Position numbers and translations under genes: made by a program
Assembly: GCA_964446495.1 (NCBI GenBank)
Contig: CAYUOY010000004.1
Location: 1-64,000, forward strand
Direction of reading: 5' to 3'
DNA length: 64,000 bases
DNA from: JAADHU01 sp964446495
GTDB lineage: Bacteria; Pseudomonadota; Gammaproteobacteria; Steroidobacterales; Woeseiaceae
Notes under the pieces: generated by a model
Database searches by the model: none
What the model was told of the DNA's origin: nothing
Seen by the model: the letters and a program-made list of their open reading frames with translations, nothing else
Part shown: positions 7,149 through 16,105 of the stretch, one piece after another
How the letters are laid out: each line of letters begins with the position of its first letter
How positions within the stretch are numbered: position 1 is the first letter of the stretch

Positions 7149-9125
7149 GTGAAACATCGTTGCCTGAGCCTGGCACTGCTGGCCATGCATTTGGCGGCCT
7201 GCGGCAGCGGGTCACGCGCGCCCTTATCCGGCGTAGATGACACCACACCAGCGGCAGGCTGCGATGGCTCCTGTGCGGATACCGCAACACAGCTTTCAAG
7301 CAGCGATATTGAGGCTGTCATTGCGCAAGCGGTCGCGGAGGCCGAGGCCCATGGGGTCAGTGCGACGATTGCGGTCGTCGATCGTGTCGGCAACGTGCTG
7401 GCCGTATTCAGGATGAACGGGGCCGCAACAGCGATTACCATCAGTTCGCCAGGGCCGGCCATCGATGGTGGGCTTGAAGGCATCAATATCGTGCCTGATT
7501 CCATGGCGGCAATAGCCAAAGCCGTTACGGCGGCTTACCTGTCGACCGAGGGCAACGCCTTTTCAACACGCACCGCAAGCCAGATCATTCAGGATCACTT
7601 TAACCCTCGCGACCCGCTGCAGCCGGGTGGCCCGCTGTTCGGGGTCCAGTTCAGCCAGCTACCCTGTTCAGATTTGTCGTTGCGTTTCTCTGGCGGCGCG
7701 GCCTCGGTTGGACCACAACGTTCGCCGCTCGGCCTGGCCGCCGATTCCGGCGGATTTCCATTGTATAAATCGGGCACACCGGTGGGCGGGGTCGGCGTTA
7801 TTGCCGATGCCACTTACAGCTTCGATGCTGACATAAGCGACCAGGATTCTGATGCAGACGAGTTGATCGGCGTGGCGGCTATGTCCGGCCTTGCGGCACC
7901 TGCTGATCGGCGCGCGGACCGGATCGCGTTGGACGGCCGGACGCTGCGTTTCAGCGATGTAACGGGAGATGATTTGTTGTCTATTCCAGCATCGGCAGCT
8001 GCATTTTCGAGCATTGACAATGTTGCTGGCGTGCTGGTGGCCGTTGCCGGATACAACAACGCGGTGATCCGTGCTGGCGTCTCATTCAGCAAACCCGGTT
8101 CCGGCGTACGGCCCGATTCGCTGGATTTTCCCGGACTGGATGCTTTCGTTCTTGTCGATGCCGCAAATGCGGAACGCTTTCGGCCAATAGCAGGTACGGA
8201 CGGGCCCGGTGCGCTCACAGCGACAGAAGTTCGGGAGATGTTGGCGCAGTCGCTCAGCATAGCAAATCGTTCGCGAGCACAGATTCGGCAGCCGGTGGGT
8301 ACGCCCGCGCGAGTGACAATATCGGTCGTCGATACCAACGGCACTATTCTGGGTATCGTGCGCGGTCGGGATGCTCCCGTTTTCGGGATCGACGTATCTT
8401 TGCAAAAAGCGCGAACCGCTTCGTTTTTTTCTTCAGCGTCGGCCGCCGCCGCGCTCAATGCGGTGCCGGATGCCACCTACCTCGACGGCGGGCTGGTGGT
8501 ACTGAGAAAGGAATCGCTGTCGCAGTATGTCACGCGAGTTCAGAGTTTTCTGGGCTTGCCCGGTGCGCTGACCGACGGGGCCGTCGCATTATCCGATCGT
8601 GCCGGCGGCAATATGTCGCGTCCGTACTATCCTGACGGTGCGACTGGCAATCCCGAAGGGCCGTTTAGTAAGAGGCAGGGAGAATGGAGCCCGTTCTCCA
8701 CCGGCTTGCAGCTCGACCTTGTCTACAACGCTATTGTGCAGCACGTCGGTTTTGTAGCGGGACTTGCTCCCGATGTACCGGCCAACTGTACCGGCGTCGA
8801 TGGATTCGACAATGGCTTTGCGTTGTCGGGAGTTATCCCGGCATTGGCGAATGGCACCCAGATTTTCCCCGGCAGCGTGCCAATCTACCGTGGATCGCAG
8901 CTCGTCGGTGGCATCGGCGTTTCGGGTGACGGAGTGGATCAGGATGACATGATCGCCTTTCTCGGTCTGCACGAAGCGGGCTTGCAGGTAGGCAGTATTG
9001 GCAATGCTGATACCGGCATGCGTGCCGATCAGTTGACGCCGCAGGGAACTCGATTGCGTTTCGTGAATTGCCCGGTTGCCCCCTTCAATGACAGCAGCGA
9101 GCAGAATGTTTGTGAAAACAAATAG
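7149..9125 (+). CDS. Lipoprotein with two GlcG/HbpS-like domains
   Basis: The GTG at 7149 gives a short signal with lipobox HLAAC at residues 14-18; starting at the later ATG would destroy the signal. The 658-residue product has two similar halves. Residues about 48-250 contain VIAQAVAEAEAHGVSATIAVVDRVGNVLAVFR, cited here only as the segment 53-84, and PVGGVGVIAD near 213. Residues about 355-640 contain VTISVVDTNGTILGIVR and LVGGIGVSGDGVDQDD. Both patterns are those of the GlcG/HbpS (DUF336) fold, some members of which bind heme. The spacing between the repeated motifs is longer than in stand-alone GlcG proteins (about 140 residues). It sits between two genes of the cytochrome cluster and overlaps the next gene by 20 bp. 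A heme-handling or structural role in the periplasm is inference. Confidence 0.75.
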   Translation: MKHRCLSLALLAMHLAACGSGSRAPLSGVDDTTPAAGCDGSCADTATQLSSSDIEAVIAQAVAEAEAHGVSATIAVVDRVGNVLAVFRMNGAATAITISSPGPAIDGGLEGINIVPDSMAAIAKAVTAAYLSTEGNAFSTRTASQIIQDHFNPRDPLQPGGPLFGVQFSQLPCSDLSLRFSGGAASVGPQRSPLGLAADSGGFPLYKSGTPVGGVGVIADATYSFDADISDQDSDADELIGVAAMSGLAAPADRRADRIALDGRTLRFSDVTGDDLLSIPASAAAFSSIDNVAGVLVAVAGYNNAVIRAGVSFSKPGSGVRPDSLDFPGLDAFVLVDAANAERFRPIAGTDGPGALTATEVREMLAQSLSIANRSRAQIRQPVGTPARVTISVVDTNGTILGIVRGRDAPVFGIDVSLQKARTASFFSSASAAAALNAVPDATYLDGGLVVLRKESLSQYVTRVQSFLGLPGALTDGAVALSDRAGGNMSRPYYPDGATGNPEGPFSKRQGEWSPFSTGLQLDLVYNAIVQHVGFVAGLAPDVPANCTGVDGFDNGFALSGVIPALANGTQIFPGSVPIYRGSQLVGGIGVSGDGVDQDDMIAFLGLHEAGLQVGSIGNADTGMRADQLTPQGTRLRFVNCPVAPFNDSSEQNVCENK

Positions 9126-10902
9126 CGCATTCAGCCTGATCCTCGCGTTGACACTGTTGCCTTTTCTGGCCGTTCCCGCTCTCGCGCAAGAGAAAAGCGC
9201 CGCTGCGGAATGTGCTTCAGCCGACTACGATGGGCCCATGCGTCGCAGGCCCGGTCGGCCTGTCAAGCCTTTATCCGGATGCGAGGAAGGCGGTTTATCG
9301 CCGGCCATTTGGGGAACACTAGCTGACTTCGCTCCTGTTCCGGATCGTTGGCGCATTGTTTCCGGGCTTGGTTATGCGGAGCGATGGTGGGATCCCTATA
9401 ACGGCAACAACCTGATGAAAGGTGATCGACCCTTCGCCGGAGACGACTGGTTCTTCGCCCTGAATATTATTTCGGATACGACCTACGAAGATCGCAATGT
9501 CCCGACGCCAGTTGCTACGACGACATCGCCGTCGGCAGGGTCTTTGGATACTGTTGGCCAGTATCAGCAAACGGCATTCACCGAGAACCTGATTATTGAG
9601 ACGGTGCTGTACAAAGGCGACACTGTTTTCCGGCCTCCCGACGTCGAAATCCGTCTTATCTCTGTCTTCAATTACAACCGCACGGAGGTCGATGAAAACG
9701 GCGTTCTAAAAGCAAACCCGAACTCCGGGCTGACCCGCAGCGAAGGCTTCTTCGGCATCCAGGGGTTGTTTATCGACAAGCATCTGCGCAATGTTTCCGA
9801 GAGATTCGATTTCGACAGCCTGAGAATCGGGATCCAGCCTGTTACGGCGGATTTTCGCGGCTTTTTGTTCCAGGATAGCCCGATTGGCGTACGCCTTTTC
9901 GGAACCCGAAATAACAACCTGTGGCAATACAATGCAGGCTGGTTTCGACGCATCGAAAAAGATACCAACAGTGGGTTGAATGACATAACGGAAAACAGTT
10001 TCTCGGATGCACTGCGTGACGATGATGTTTTCCTCTTCAATCTGTACCGGCAGGATTTCCCGGTGCGTGGTTTTACCTCACAGGTCGTTGTGGCGTACAA
10101 CCGCAACCGGGAGGACGAAGATGACTTCGTCGATGACAATGGCTTCCTGGTGCGACCGGCAGCGCTCGGCCTGCAAAAAAAACGGCAGTATGACGTTACT
10201 TATCTGGGGCTCAACGGTGACGGCCATGTCGGACGCTGGAATATCAGTGCATCCGGCTATTACGCATTTGGCGAAGAGATGCCGGCCGTGTTCGTCGATG
10301 CAAAAACGGATATTTCGGCATTTTTTTCTGCCTTGGAGTTGTCACGTGACTTCGACTGGATTCGCCTGAAAGGCACCGCCGTCTACGGCAGCGGCGATGA
10401 CGATCCTTATGATAATAAATCCAACGGCTTTGATGCCATCTTTGAAAACCCGTTAATCGCGGGGGCAGACACCAGCTTCTGGATTCGGCAGGCCTTGCCA
10501 TTGATCGGAGGTGGTCGAGTTGCTCTCTCCGGGCGAAATGGTCTGCTCAATTCAATGCGGTCGTCGAAAGATCAGGGGCAATCGAATTTCTCCAACCCCG
10601 GGATCGTATTGCTTGGCGTCGGCGCAGATTTCGACCTGACGCCGAAAATTCGAGCATCGGTCAACGTCAATCAGCTCTGGTTCGATCATACGGCGGTTCT
10701 CGAGGCCGCGCGTAACCAGGGATCTGTAGGTCGTGCGATAGGCCAGGACATTTCTTTTTCAGTCATATACAGACCGCTGACGTCGCAAAATATCGTCGTT
10801 CGGATTGCCGCCTCGGCGCTTATTCCGGGTGACGGCTTCAAGGATTTGTACGGTTCTGAAACACCGTATTCGATTTTGGCCAACCTGATATTGAGTTACT
10901 GA
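9106..10902 (+). CDS. Outer-membrane beta-barrel protein of the cytochrome cluster
   Basis: The ATG at 9106 starts a clear signal peptide (MFVKTNSAFSLILALTLLPF, then cleavage near ALA-Q). It lies inside the end of the preceding lipoprotein gene, so translation is probably coupled. The mature protein, about 570 residues, is made of many short amphipathic strands and ends on ANLILSY, a terminal strand with the aromatic last residue expected by the BAM machinery. There is no TonB box or plug domain and no CxxCH. It resembles porin-like or alginate-export-like barrels in style, but no family was firmly recognised. Between a membrane decaheme and a secreted decaheme it could be the outer-membrane sheath of a porin-cytochrome conduit (the role of MtrB/PioB); this is inference from context. 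Confidence 0.72.
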   Translation: MFVKTNSAFSLILALTLLPFLAVPALAQEKSAAAECASADYDGPMRRRPGRPVKPLSGCEEGGLSPAIWGTLADFAPVPDRWRIVSGLGYAERWWDPYNGNNLMKGDRPFAGDDWFFALNIISDTTYEDRNVPTPVATTTSPSAGSLDTVGQYQQTAFTENLIIETVLYKGDTVFRPPDVEIRLISVFNYNRTEVDENGVLKANPNSGLTRSEGFFGIQGLFIDKHLRNVSERFDFDSLRIGIQPVTADFRGFLFQDSPIGVRLFGTRNNNLWQYNAGWFRRIEKDTNSGLNDITENSFSDALRDDDVFLFNLYRQDFPVRGFTSQVVVAYNRNREDEDDFVDDNGFLVRPAALGLQKKRQYDVTYLGLNGDGHVGRWNISASGYYAFGEEMPAVFVDAKTDISAFFSALELSRDFDWIRLKGTAVYGSGDDDPYDNKSNGFDAIFENPLIAGADTSFWIRQALPLIGGGRVALSGRNGLLNSMRSSKDQGQSNFSNPGIVLLGVGADFDLTPKIRASVNVNQLWFDHTAVLEAARNQGSVGRAIGQDISFSVIYRPLTSQNIVVRIAASALIPGDGFKDLYGSETPYSILANLILSY

Positions 10903-10905
10903 ACG

Positions 10906-13900
10906 ATGGAAAACAGCAGCAACAAATCGATTCTCCCATCAACGCGAAGTGCCTTGTGGGCATTGCCTGTGTTCACTTTGCTTGTCTACGCCGGTATTTC
11001 CGGGGCCGCGGAAGGTGAGAAGCCGCAGAAGATCGACTACAGGATTTACCCATCCGCCCCGGCAAAGCAAAAGCCACAATTTGCCGAGGCGAAGAGTGCC
11101 GGTTGTGTCAGTTGCCACACTGCCAGCGATTCGGCCAGCATGCATCAAAGCAACGCTGTAATTCTCGGTTGCACGGACTGCCACGGTGGCAACTCGGATA
11201 TCTTCAGGCCGGCCGGGGCTCCTGAAACTGAATATTCTGATGCGGCTCGTGATCAGGCCCACGTCAGACCACTTTACCCGGAAACCTGGCACTACCCGTC
11301 GAGTGCCAACCCGAAGCGAACGTACACACTGTTGAATCGGGAAAGCCGACAGTTTGTACGTTTCGTAAATCCTTCCGACTATCGAGTGGCAGAAGAGGCG
11401 TGCGGTGCCTGTCACCAGCCGATCATCGATGCGGCGGTACGCAGCCTGATGGCAACCGGTGCCATGCTGTGGGGTGGCGCGGCGTATAACAACGGAATTC
11501 TCCCGTTCAAAAACTACATTCTTGGTGAGGGATATACGCCGGATGGCGACGCTGCAACGGTAACCGGTTCCGATCTGCCTGCGGATGTTGCGAAGCGGCA
11601 CGGCGTGTTACCGCAGCTTTATCCATTGCCGGCCTGGGAAAGCGTAAGACCGGGTGATGTATTCCGGGTGTTCGAGAAAGGCGGTCGCAATATTATCAAC
11701 CTGTTTCCCGAAACCGGACTGCCCAATGTTCTGGGGCAGATCCAGCGTCTGGAGGAGCCCGGTCGGCCGGATATTCGGCAGTCAAATCGTGGTCCCGGAA
11801 CCGGCGCCCGCATATCCGTGCCGCTGATCAATATTCACAAGACGCGACTTAACGATCCGTTCACCTGGTTCATGGGCACCAATGATCAACCAGGCGATTA
11901 TCGTTCCTCCGGCTGTGCGTCCTGTCATGTCATCTATGCCAACGATCGGGACCCGCGTCATTCAGGTCCCTATGCTGCGTCCGGTCACGATGGTGAGTCA
12001 CAGAGCGTCGATCCAACGATTCCAAAAGACGTACCGGGTCATCCACTAAAACATCAATTCACGCGAGCCATTCCGACCAGTCAGTGCATGGTCTGTCACA
12101 TGCATCAACCCAACATGTTCGTTAACTCCTATCTCGGTTACACGATGTGGGACTATGAATCCGATGCCCCGTTTATGTGGCCGGAAGAACAGCAAAACCT
12201 GACGATTGAAGAACAACGGGAAGTGCTTGATCGAAATCCGGAAGGTGCGGTCGTTCGTGGCAAGTGGGCGGACCTGGATTTTGTGCGCAACGTGACGGAC
12301 CTGAACCCGCAACTCAACGATACCCAGTTCGCCGACTATCATGGGCATGGCTGGAATTTTCGGGCGGTACAAAAACGCGACCTCAAGGGCAATCTGCTCG
12401 ATGCAGAGGGAAACATTGTTGCCAACGACGACCCTGATAAATTCAAGAAGGCCGTCCACCTCTCGTCCATCCACGTCGACAAGGGCATGCATTGTGTCGA
12501 CTGCCATTTTTCACAGGACAGTCACGGCAATGGACATCTCTATGGCGAGGTGGCGAGCGCGATCGAGGTCGAGTGCAAGGACTGCCACGGAACTGCCCGG
12601 AATTACCCGACTCTCAAGACATCCGGACCCGCCGCACAGCCGGGCGGTTTCGATTTGCGGCTGTTGCGAAACCCGGATGGGCAACGGCGCTTCGAGTGGC
12701 GCGGCAACCAGCTCATACAGCGCTCGATCCTGAACCCGGATGTCGAGTGGGTGCTAAGCCTGGTCAAAGACAGCGTCAACCCTGAACATCCTGAATACAA
12801 TGAAAAGGCCGCACGTGCGAAATTGATGAGCGACGATGTTGTGTCGCAGGATTGGGGACTCGATGTTGCGCCGGCCTCTCTTGCACACAAAAATGAGGAA
12901 ATCGAGTGTTACACCTGCCATACCTCCTGGATTACCAGTTGTGCGGGTTGCCATTTGCCCATAGAGGCCAACTGGAAAACAGAGCGGCATCATTACGAAG
13001 GTGGCGAGACACGAAATTACGCCACCTACAATCCGCAGGTTGCCCGCGATCAAATGTTCATGATCGGCAAGCGAGGACCGCTTAACGACAGCAAAATTGC
13101 GCCGGTGCGATCGTCCTCCGCGCTGGTGTTATCGTCGACTAACGCCAACCGGGAACGCATTTATGTGCAACAGCCACCGGTGGCGGCGAGTGGCTACAGC
13201 TCGCAGGCAATGAACCCGCACTTCCCACACACATCGCGCAAAACCGAAACGAAGACCTGCAGCAATTGCCACCTGACCAAAGACGGCGGCAACAATGCAA
13301 CGATGTCCCAGTTATTGCTGTTCGGCACCAATTTCGTCAATTTCGTCGGCTTCAATGCCTGGGTCGGACTGGAGGATGCGGTGCTCGCCGCCCAGGTCAC
13401 CGAGTGGGATGAACCCCAGGCGGTCATTGGTAGTTACCTGCATCGATACGCCTATCCGGAAAACTTCAAAACTCACATCGCGAATGACCGTTCGCTCAGG
13501 GAGGCGCAGTTGCATGGCGGGGGTGCCGCAAGTTGTGTGCAGTTGCGAGGTGAATATCTGTATGCGGCCGAAGGCGATAAGGGAGTTCGTGTTTACGACG
13601 TTGCCAACGTCGCCAACAAGGGCTTCAGTCAGCGCATTGTTGACGCTCCGTTTAGCAAACTGGGACACGATCCGGCACTAAAAACCGCGGATGCGACGTG
13701 CATTGCGTTGCCCACCAACCAGCCTGTTCATCCACCGCGCAACGAAGGCGATTTGATGCGCGAAGACAATCAGGAGCAACCGTTTCACCCGATATACAAC
13801 TATGCGGTCATCTCCGATCGACAGGAAGGACTGATCCTGACTGACATCAATACCTTCGCCGACGGTGACCTGCACAACAATTTTCTGCAACGCGCCGTCA

Positions 13901-14649
13901 CCTGGAATCCAGACGGTATTCTGAACGGAGCAAGACATGTGACACTCGGTGGATACTATGCGTACGTCACCACCAACACCGGTCTTGTTATTGTCAGCCT
14001 GGAGGACCCACTGGCACCGGTGTTCGTGGCCTCAGTACCATTGTCGGATGCGCGTGCGTCAGCACTGCAGTTTCGTTTTCTTTTCGTCAGTGACGCCGAC
14101 GGACTGAAGGTAATAGACGTCACCAACCCGGAAAATCCGCTTCTGATCGACGATGCGCTGGTTCCGCTGAAGAACGCGCAGCGCATCTATGTGGCGAGAA
14201 CCTATGCCTATGTTGCCGCCGGAGAGCAAGGACTGGCGATCGTTGATATTTGGCACGCCGCGCGACCGCAGTTGTTGCAACTCTATGATGCAGATGGTCG
14301 CATCAGCGATACACGCGATGTCGTCGTCGCATCGACCAACGCGTCGCTCTACGCTTACCTGGCCGACGGTGTCGGCGGGCTGAAGGTGTTGCAGTTGACA
14401 TCGCCTGACTCACAGCCAAATTTTTACGGTTTTAGCCCGGAACCCCGCCCTGAACTCATTGCGACCTATGCCACACGCAGCGCGGCCATATCATTGTCAA
14501 AAGGATTGGATCGCGACCGTGGTGTTGATGAAACGGGCGGACAAATCGCCGTCTTCGGCCGCAAAGGTTCAAGGCCACTGAATCGCGAGGAGATGCGAAA
14601 GCTGTATCTCGATGCAGAAGGAAATCCATGGTATGTGGAAGATGAATAA
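10906..14649 (+). CDS. Secreted decaheme cytochrome with C-terminal LVIVD-repeat propeller
   Basis: A 1247-residue protein with a signal peptide (membrane stretch about 16-35, cleavage near GAAEG). Ten CxxCH sites lie at residues 67 (CVSCH), 89 (CTDCH), 166 (CGACH), 337 (CASCH), 394 (CMVCH), 530 (CVDCH), 557 (CKDCH), 668 (CYTCH), 679 (CAGCH) and 785 (CSNCH). From about 880 to 1165 there are about six repeats of the form YAYVA..GLAIVDI...PQL, matching LVIVD repeats that build a beta-propeller on cell-surface proteins. The ATG follows the barrel gene by three bases. With the barrel it could be the exposed terminal of an electron conduit; equally it could be a periplasmic oxidoreductase. No known terminal reductase (OmcA, MtrC) was recognised. 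Confidence 0.87.
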   Translation: MENSSNKSILPSTRSALWALPVFTLLVYAGISGAAEGEKPQKIDYRIYPSAPAKQKPQFAEAKSAGCVSCHTASDSASMHQSNAVILGCTDCHGGNSDIFRPAGAPETEYSDAARDQAHVRPLYPETWHYPSSANPKRTYTLLNRESRQFVRFVNPSDYRVAEEACGACHQPIIDAAVRSLMATGAMLWGGAAYNNGILPFKNYILGEGYTPDGDAATVTGSDLPADVAKRHGVLPQLYPLPAWESVRPGDVFRVFEKGGRNIINLFPETGLPNVLGQIQRLEEPGRPDIRQSNRGPGTGARISVPLINIHKTRLNDPFTWFMGTNDQPGDYRSSGCASCHVIYANDRDPRHSGPYAASGHDGESQSVDPTIPKDVPGHPLKHQFTRAIPTSQCMVCHMHQPNMFVNSYLGYTMWDYESDAPFMWPEEQQNLTIEEQREVLDRNPEGAVVRGKWADLDFVRNVTDLNPQLNDTQFADYHGHGWNFRAVQKRDLKGNLLDAEGNIVANDDPDKFKKAVHLSSIHVDKGMHCVDCHFSQDSHGNGHLYGEVASAIEVECKDCHGTARNYPTLKTSGPAAQPGGFDLRLLRNPDGQRRFEWRGNQLIQRSILNPDVEWVLSLVKDSVNPEHPEYNEKAARAKLMSDDVVSQDWGLDVAPASLAHKNEEIECYTCHTSWITSCAGCHLPIEANWKTERHHYEGGETRNYATYNPQVARDQMFMIGKRGPLNDSKIAPVRSSSALVLSSTNANRERIYVQQPPVAASGYSSQAMNPHFPHTSRKTETKTCSNCHLTKDGGNNATMSQLLLFGTNFVNFVGFNAWVGLEDAVLAAQVTEWDEPQAVIGSYLHRYAYPENFKTHIANDRSLREAQLHGGGAASCVQLRGEYLYAAEGDKGVRVYDVANVANKGFSQRIVDAPFSKLGHDPALKTADATCIALPTNQPVHPPRNEGDLMREDNQEQPFHPIYNYAVISDRQEGLILTDINTFADGDLHNNFLQRAVTWNPDGILNGARHVTLGGYYAYVTTNTGLVIVSLEDPLAPVFVASVPLSDARASALQFRFLFVSDADGLKVIDVTNPENPLLIDDALVPLKNAQRIYVARTYAYVAAGEQGLAIVDIWHAARPQLLQLYDADGRISDTRDVVVASTNASLYAYLADGVGGLKVLQLTSPDSQPNFYGFSPEPRPELIATYATRSAAISLSKGLDRDRGVDETGGQIAVFGRKGSRPLNREEMRKLYLDAEGNPWYVEDE

Positions 14650-15946
14650 GACGCGCCTGGTTGGCGCAATTTTGCTGTTGCTGCCGCTTGCCGCGACGTC
14701 GCAGACGCTACCGGCAGCCGGTACGGACAAGCACCTGGGAGTTGCGAGTTGTGCGGCTTCGCAATGTCATGGATCGGCGGTACCACGCGAGGGCTCAAAC
14801 GTTTTGCAGAACGAGTACGTCACCTGGACGCAGAACGATCCACATGCCGGCTCTTATCAAACGCTGACCAGTGACGCGTCAAAAGCCATTGCAGCACGAC
14901 TGGGTTTGCCGGCGGCAACTACCGCGAAAATTTGCCTCGACTGCCATGCAGACAACGCCCCACTCGACAAGCGGGGAGAACGTTTTCAGATATCCGATGG
15001 CCTGGGCTGTGAGGGTTGCCACGGCGGCGCCGAGCGCTGGCTGTCAACACACTACAATGTACCCGCTGTCAGTCATTCTGACAGCGTTGCCGCCGGGCTG
15101 TACCCGACTGATGTGACAGGTAGCCGGGCCACGCTTTGCCTGTCCTGTCATCTGGGCAACGAAGACAAATTTGCCACGCATCGCATCATGGCGGCAGGCC
15201 ACCCAAGATTGTCTTTTGAACTCGATACGTTTACCGAACTCTGGCGTACGGCAGGTCGGCAGCCGCATTATCGAGTGGATGCAGATTACGTCGATCGCAA
15301 GGCGAAGCCATCGCATACTTATGTCTGGGCTATCGGTTTGCTGGCGGAAGGTCGGCGGCGATTGCGGCTGGTGATGAGTCCGGGCTTTAAAGGCACCGGC
15401 ATGTTTCCGGAATTTGGCCTCTATGATTGTCATGCCTGCCACCGCAGCATGAAGACGGTGCAGTGGCGGGCGTTGTCTCGTCACGGTGGCGCAGGTCCGG
15501 GCGTACTGTTTCTAAGCGATGGCTCTTTCGTCATGATACTGGCGCTGGCACGAACACTGGATGAAGCCCTTGCAGCAGAGATCGAGGCGGCATTGACGGC
15601 TTTGCACTTGGCAGGTGCGGCAAGCGTTGACGATATCAGGTCCGCAGCGGCGGATCTTGATGCTGGATTCGCCCGCCTGCGAAGCCGGATTTCGGAGACG
15701 GATTTGCAACATCGCAAGCAGCAGATCTTGCGGCAGATTCTTGCAAGCGGTGCGCAAGCGCAATTCATTGACTACGCCAGCGCCGAGCAGGCATTCATGG
15801 CGGTGCAGATGCTGGTATATGAGTTGGAGGACGCGGACCTTGAAGCGGAGATCGGCGAACTGGCTGATTCGCTGCAGGATGATGAACGCTATCGTCCGGC
15901 ACAGTTCTCGCGATTGCTGGCGAAACTGGATATCGGTAGCGAGTAA
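14633..15946 (+). CDS. Cytochrome c554-like multiheme cytochrome
   Basis: ATG 14633 has AAGGAAA nine bases upstream and lies inside the end of the previous gene; ATG 14642 is the alternative. A signal peptide (to about ATSQT) precedes the mature protein. Heme sites are CLDCH, CEGCH, CLSCH and CHACH, plus a first motif CAASQCH, which has four residues between the cysteines instead of two. GVASCAASQCHGS is the kind of opening seen in c554-type proteins. Distal His ligands are plausible (HNE-like, AAGHPRLSFEL near 190). The C-terminal 130 residues are helical and heme-free. It is the last gene of the run. A soluble periplasmic electron shuttle for the two decahemes is the simplest role. Confidence 0.82.
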   Translation: MWKMNKTRLVGAILLLLPLAATSQTLPAAGTDKHLGVASCAASQCHGSAVPREGSNVLQNEYVTWTQNDPHAGSYQTLTSDASKAIAARLGLPAATTAKICLDCHADNAPLDKRGERFQISDGLGCEGCHGGAERWLSTHYNVPAVSHSDSVAAGLYPTDVTGSRATLCLSCHLGNEDKFATHRIMAAGHPRLSFELDTFTELWRTAGRQPHYRVDADYVDRKAKPSHTYVWAIGLLAEGRRRLRLVMSPGFKGTGMFPEFGLYDCHACHRSMKTVQWRALSRHGGAGPGVLFLSDGSFVMILALARTLDEALAAEIEAALTALHLAGAASVDDIRSAAADLDAGFARLRSRISETDLQHRKQQILRQILASGAQAQFIDYASAEQAFMAVQMLVYELEDADLEAEIGELADSLQDDERYRPAQFSRLLAKLDIGSE

Positions 15947-16105
15947 GCGTGGTTTCGGGGATGCAGCCCGGCTCCCTGTTGGTTGCTCCCGCTTTGACGG
16001 GCGGGCGTCGCCTCGGAACGCGCCAGTAGTACACTGGCTATCCCGCTTCAGCCCGTGCAAAATGGGCCTGGTATTGCCTGTTGACCACAAGGAAACCCGG
16101 TAGTT

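Noticed and set aside
7133..7150. A CLFCHS-encoding stretch just after the FHA-decaheme gene, suggesting an eleventh heme site
   Set aside because: It is in a different frame from the decaheme gene, separated by a stop, and overlaps the start of the lipoprotein. Extending the cytochrome would need a frameshift, and the existing end is a natural one.
15947..16105. Possible small gene or RNA between the cytochromes and pssA
   Set aside because: No frame with a start and domain, no stable terminator-like hairpin; nothing supportable.
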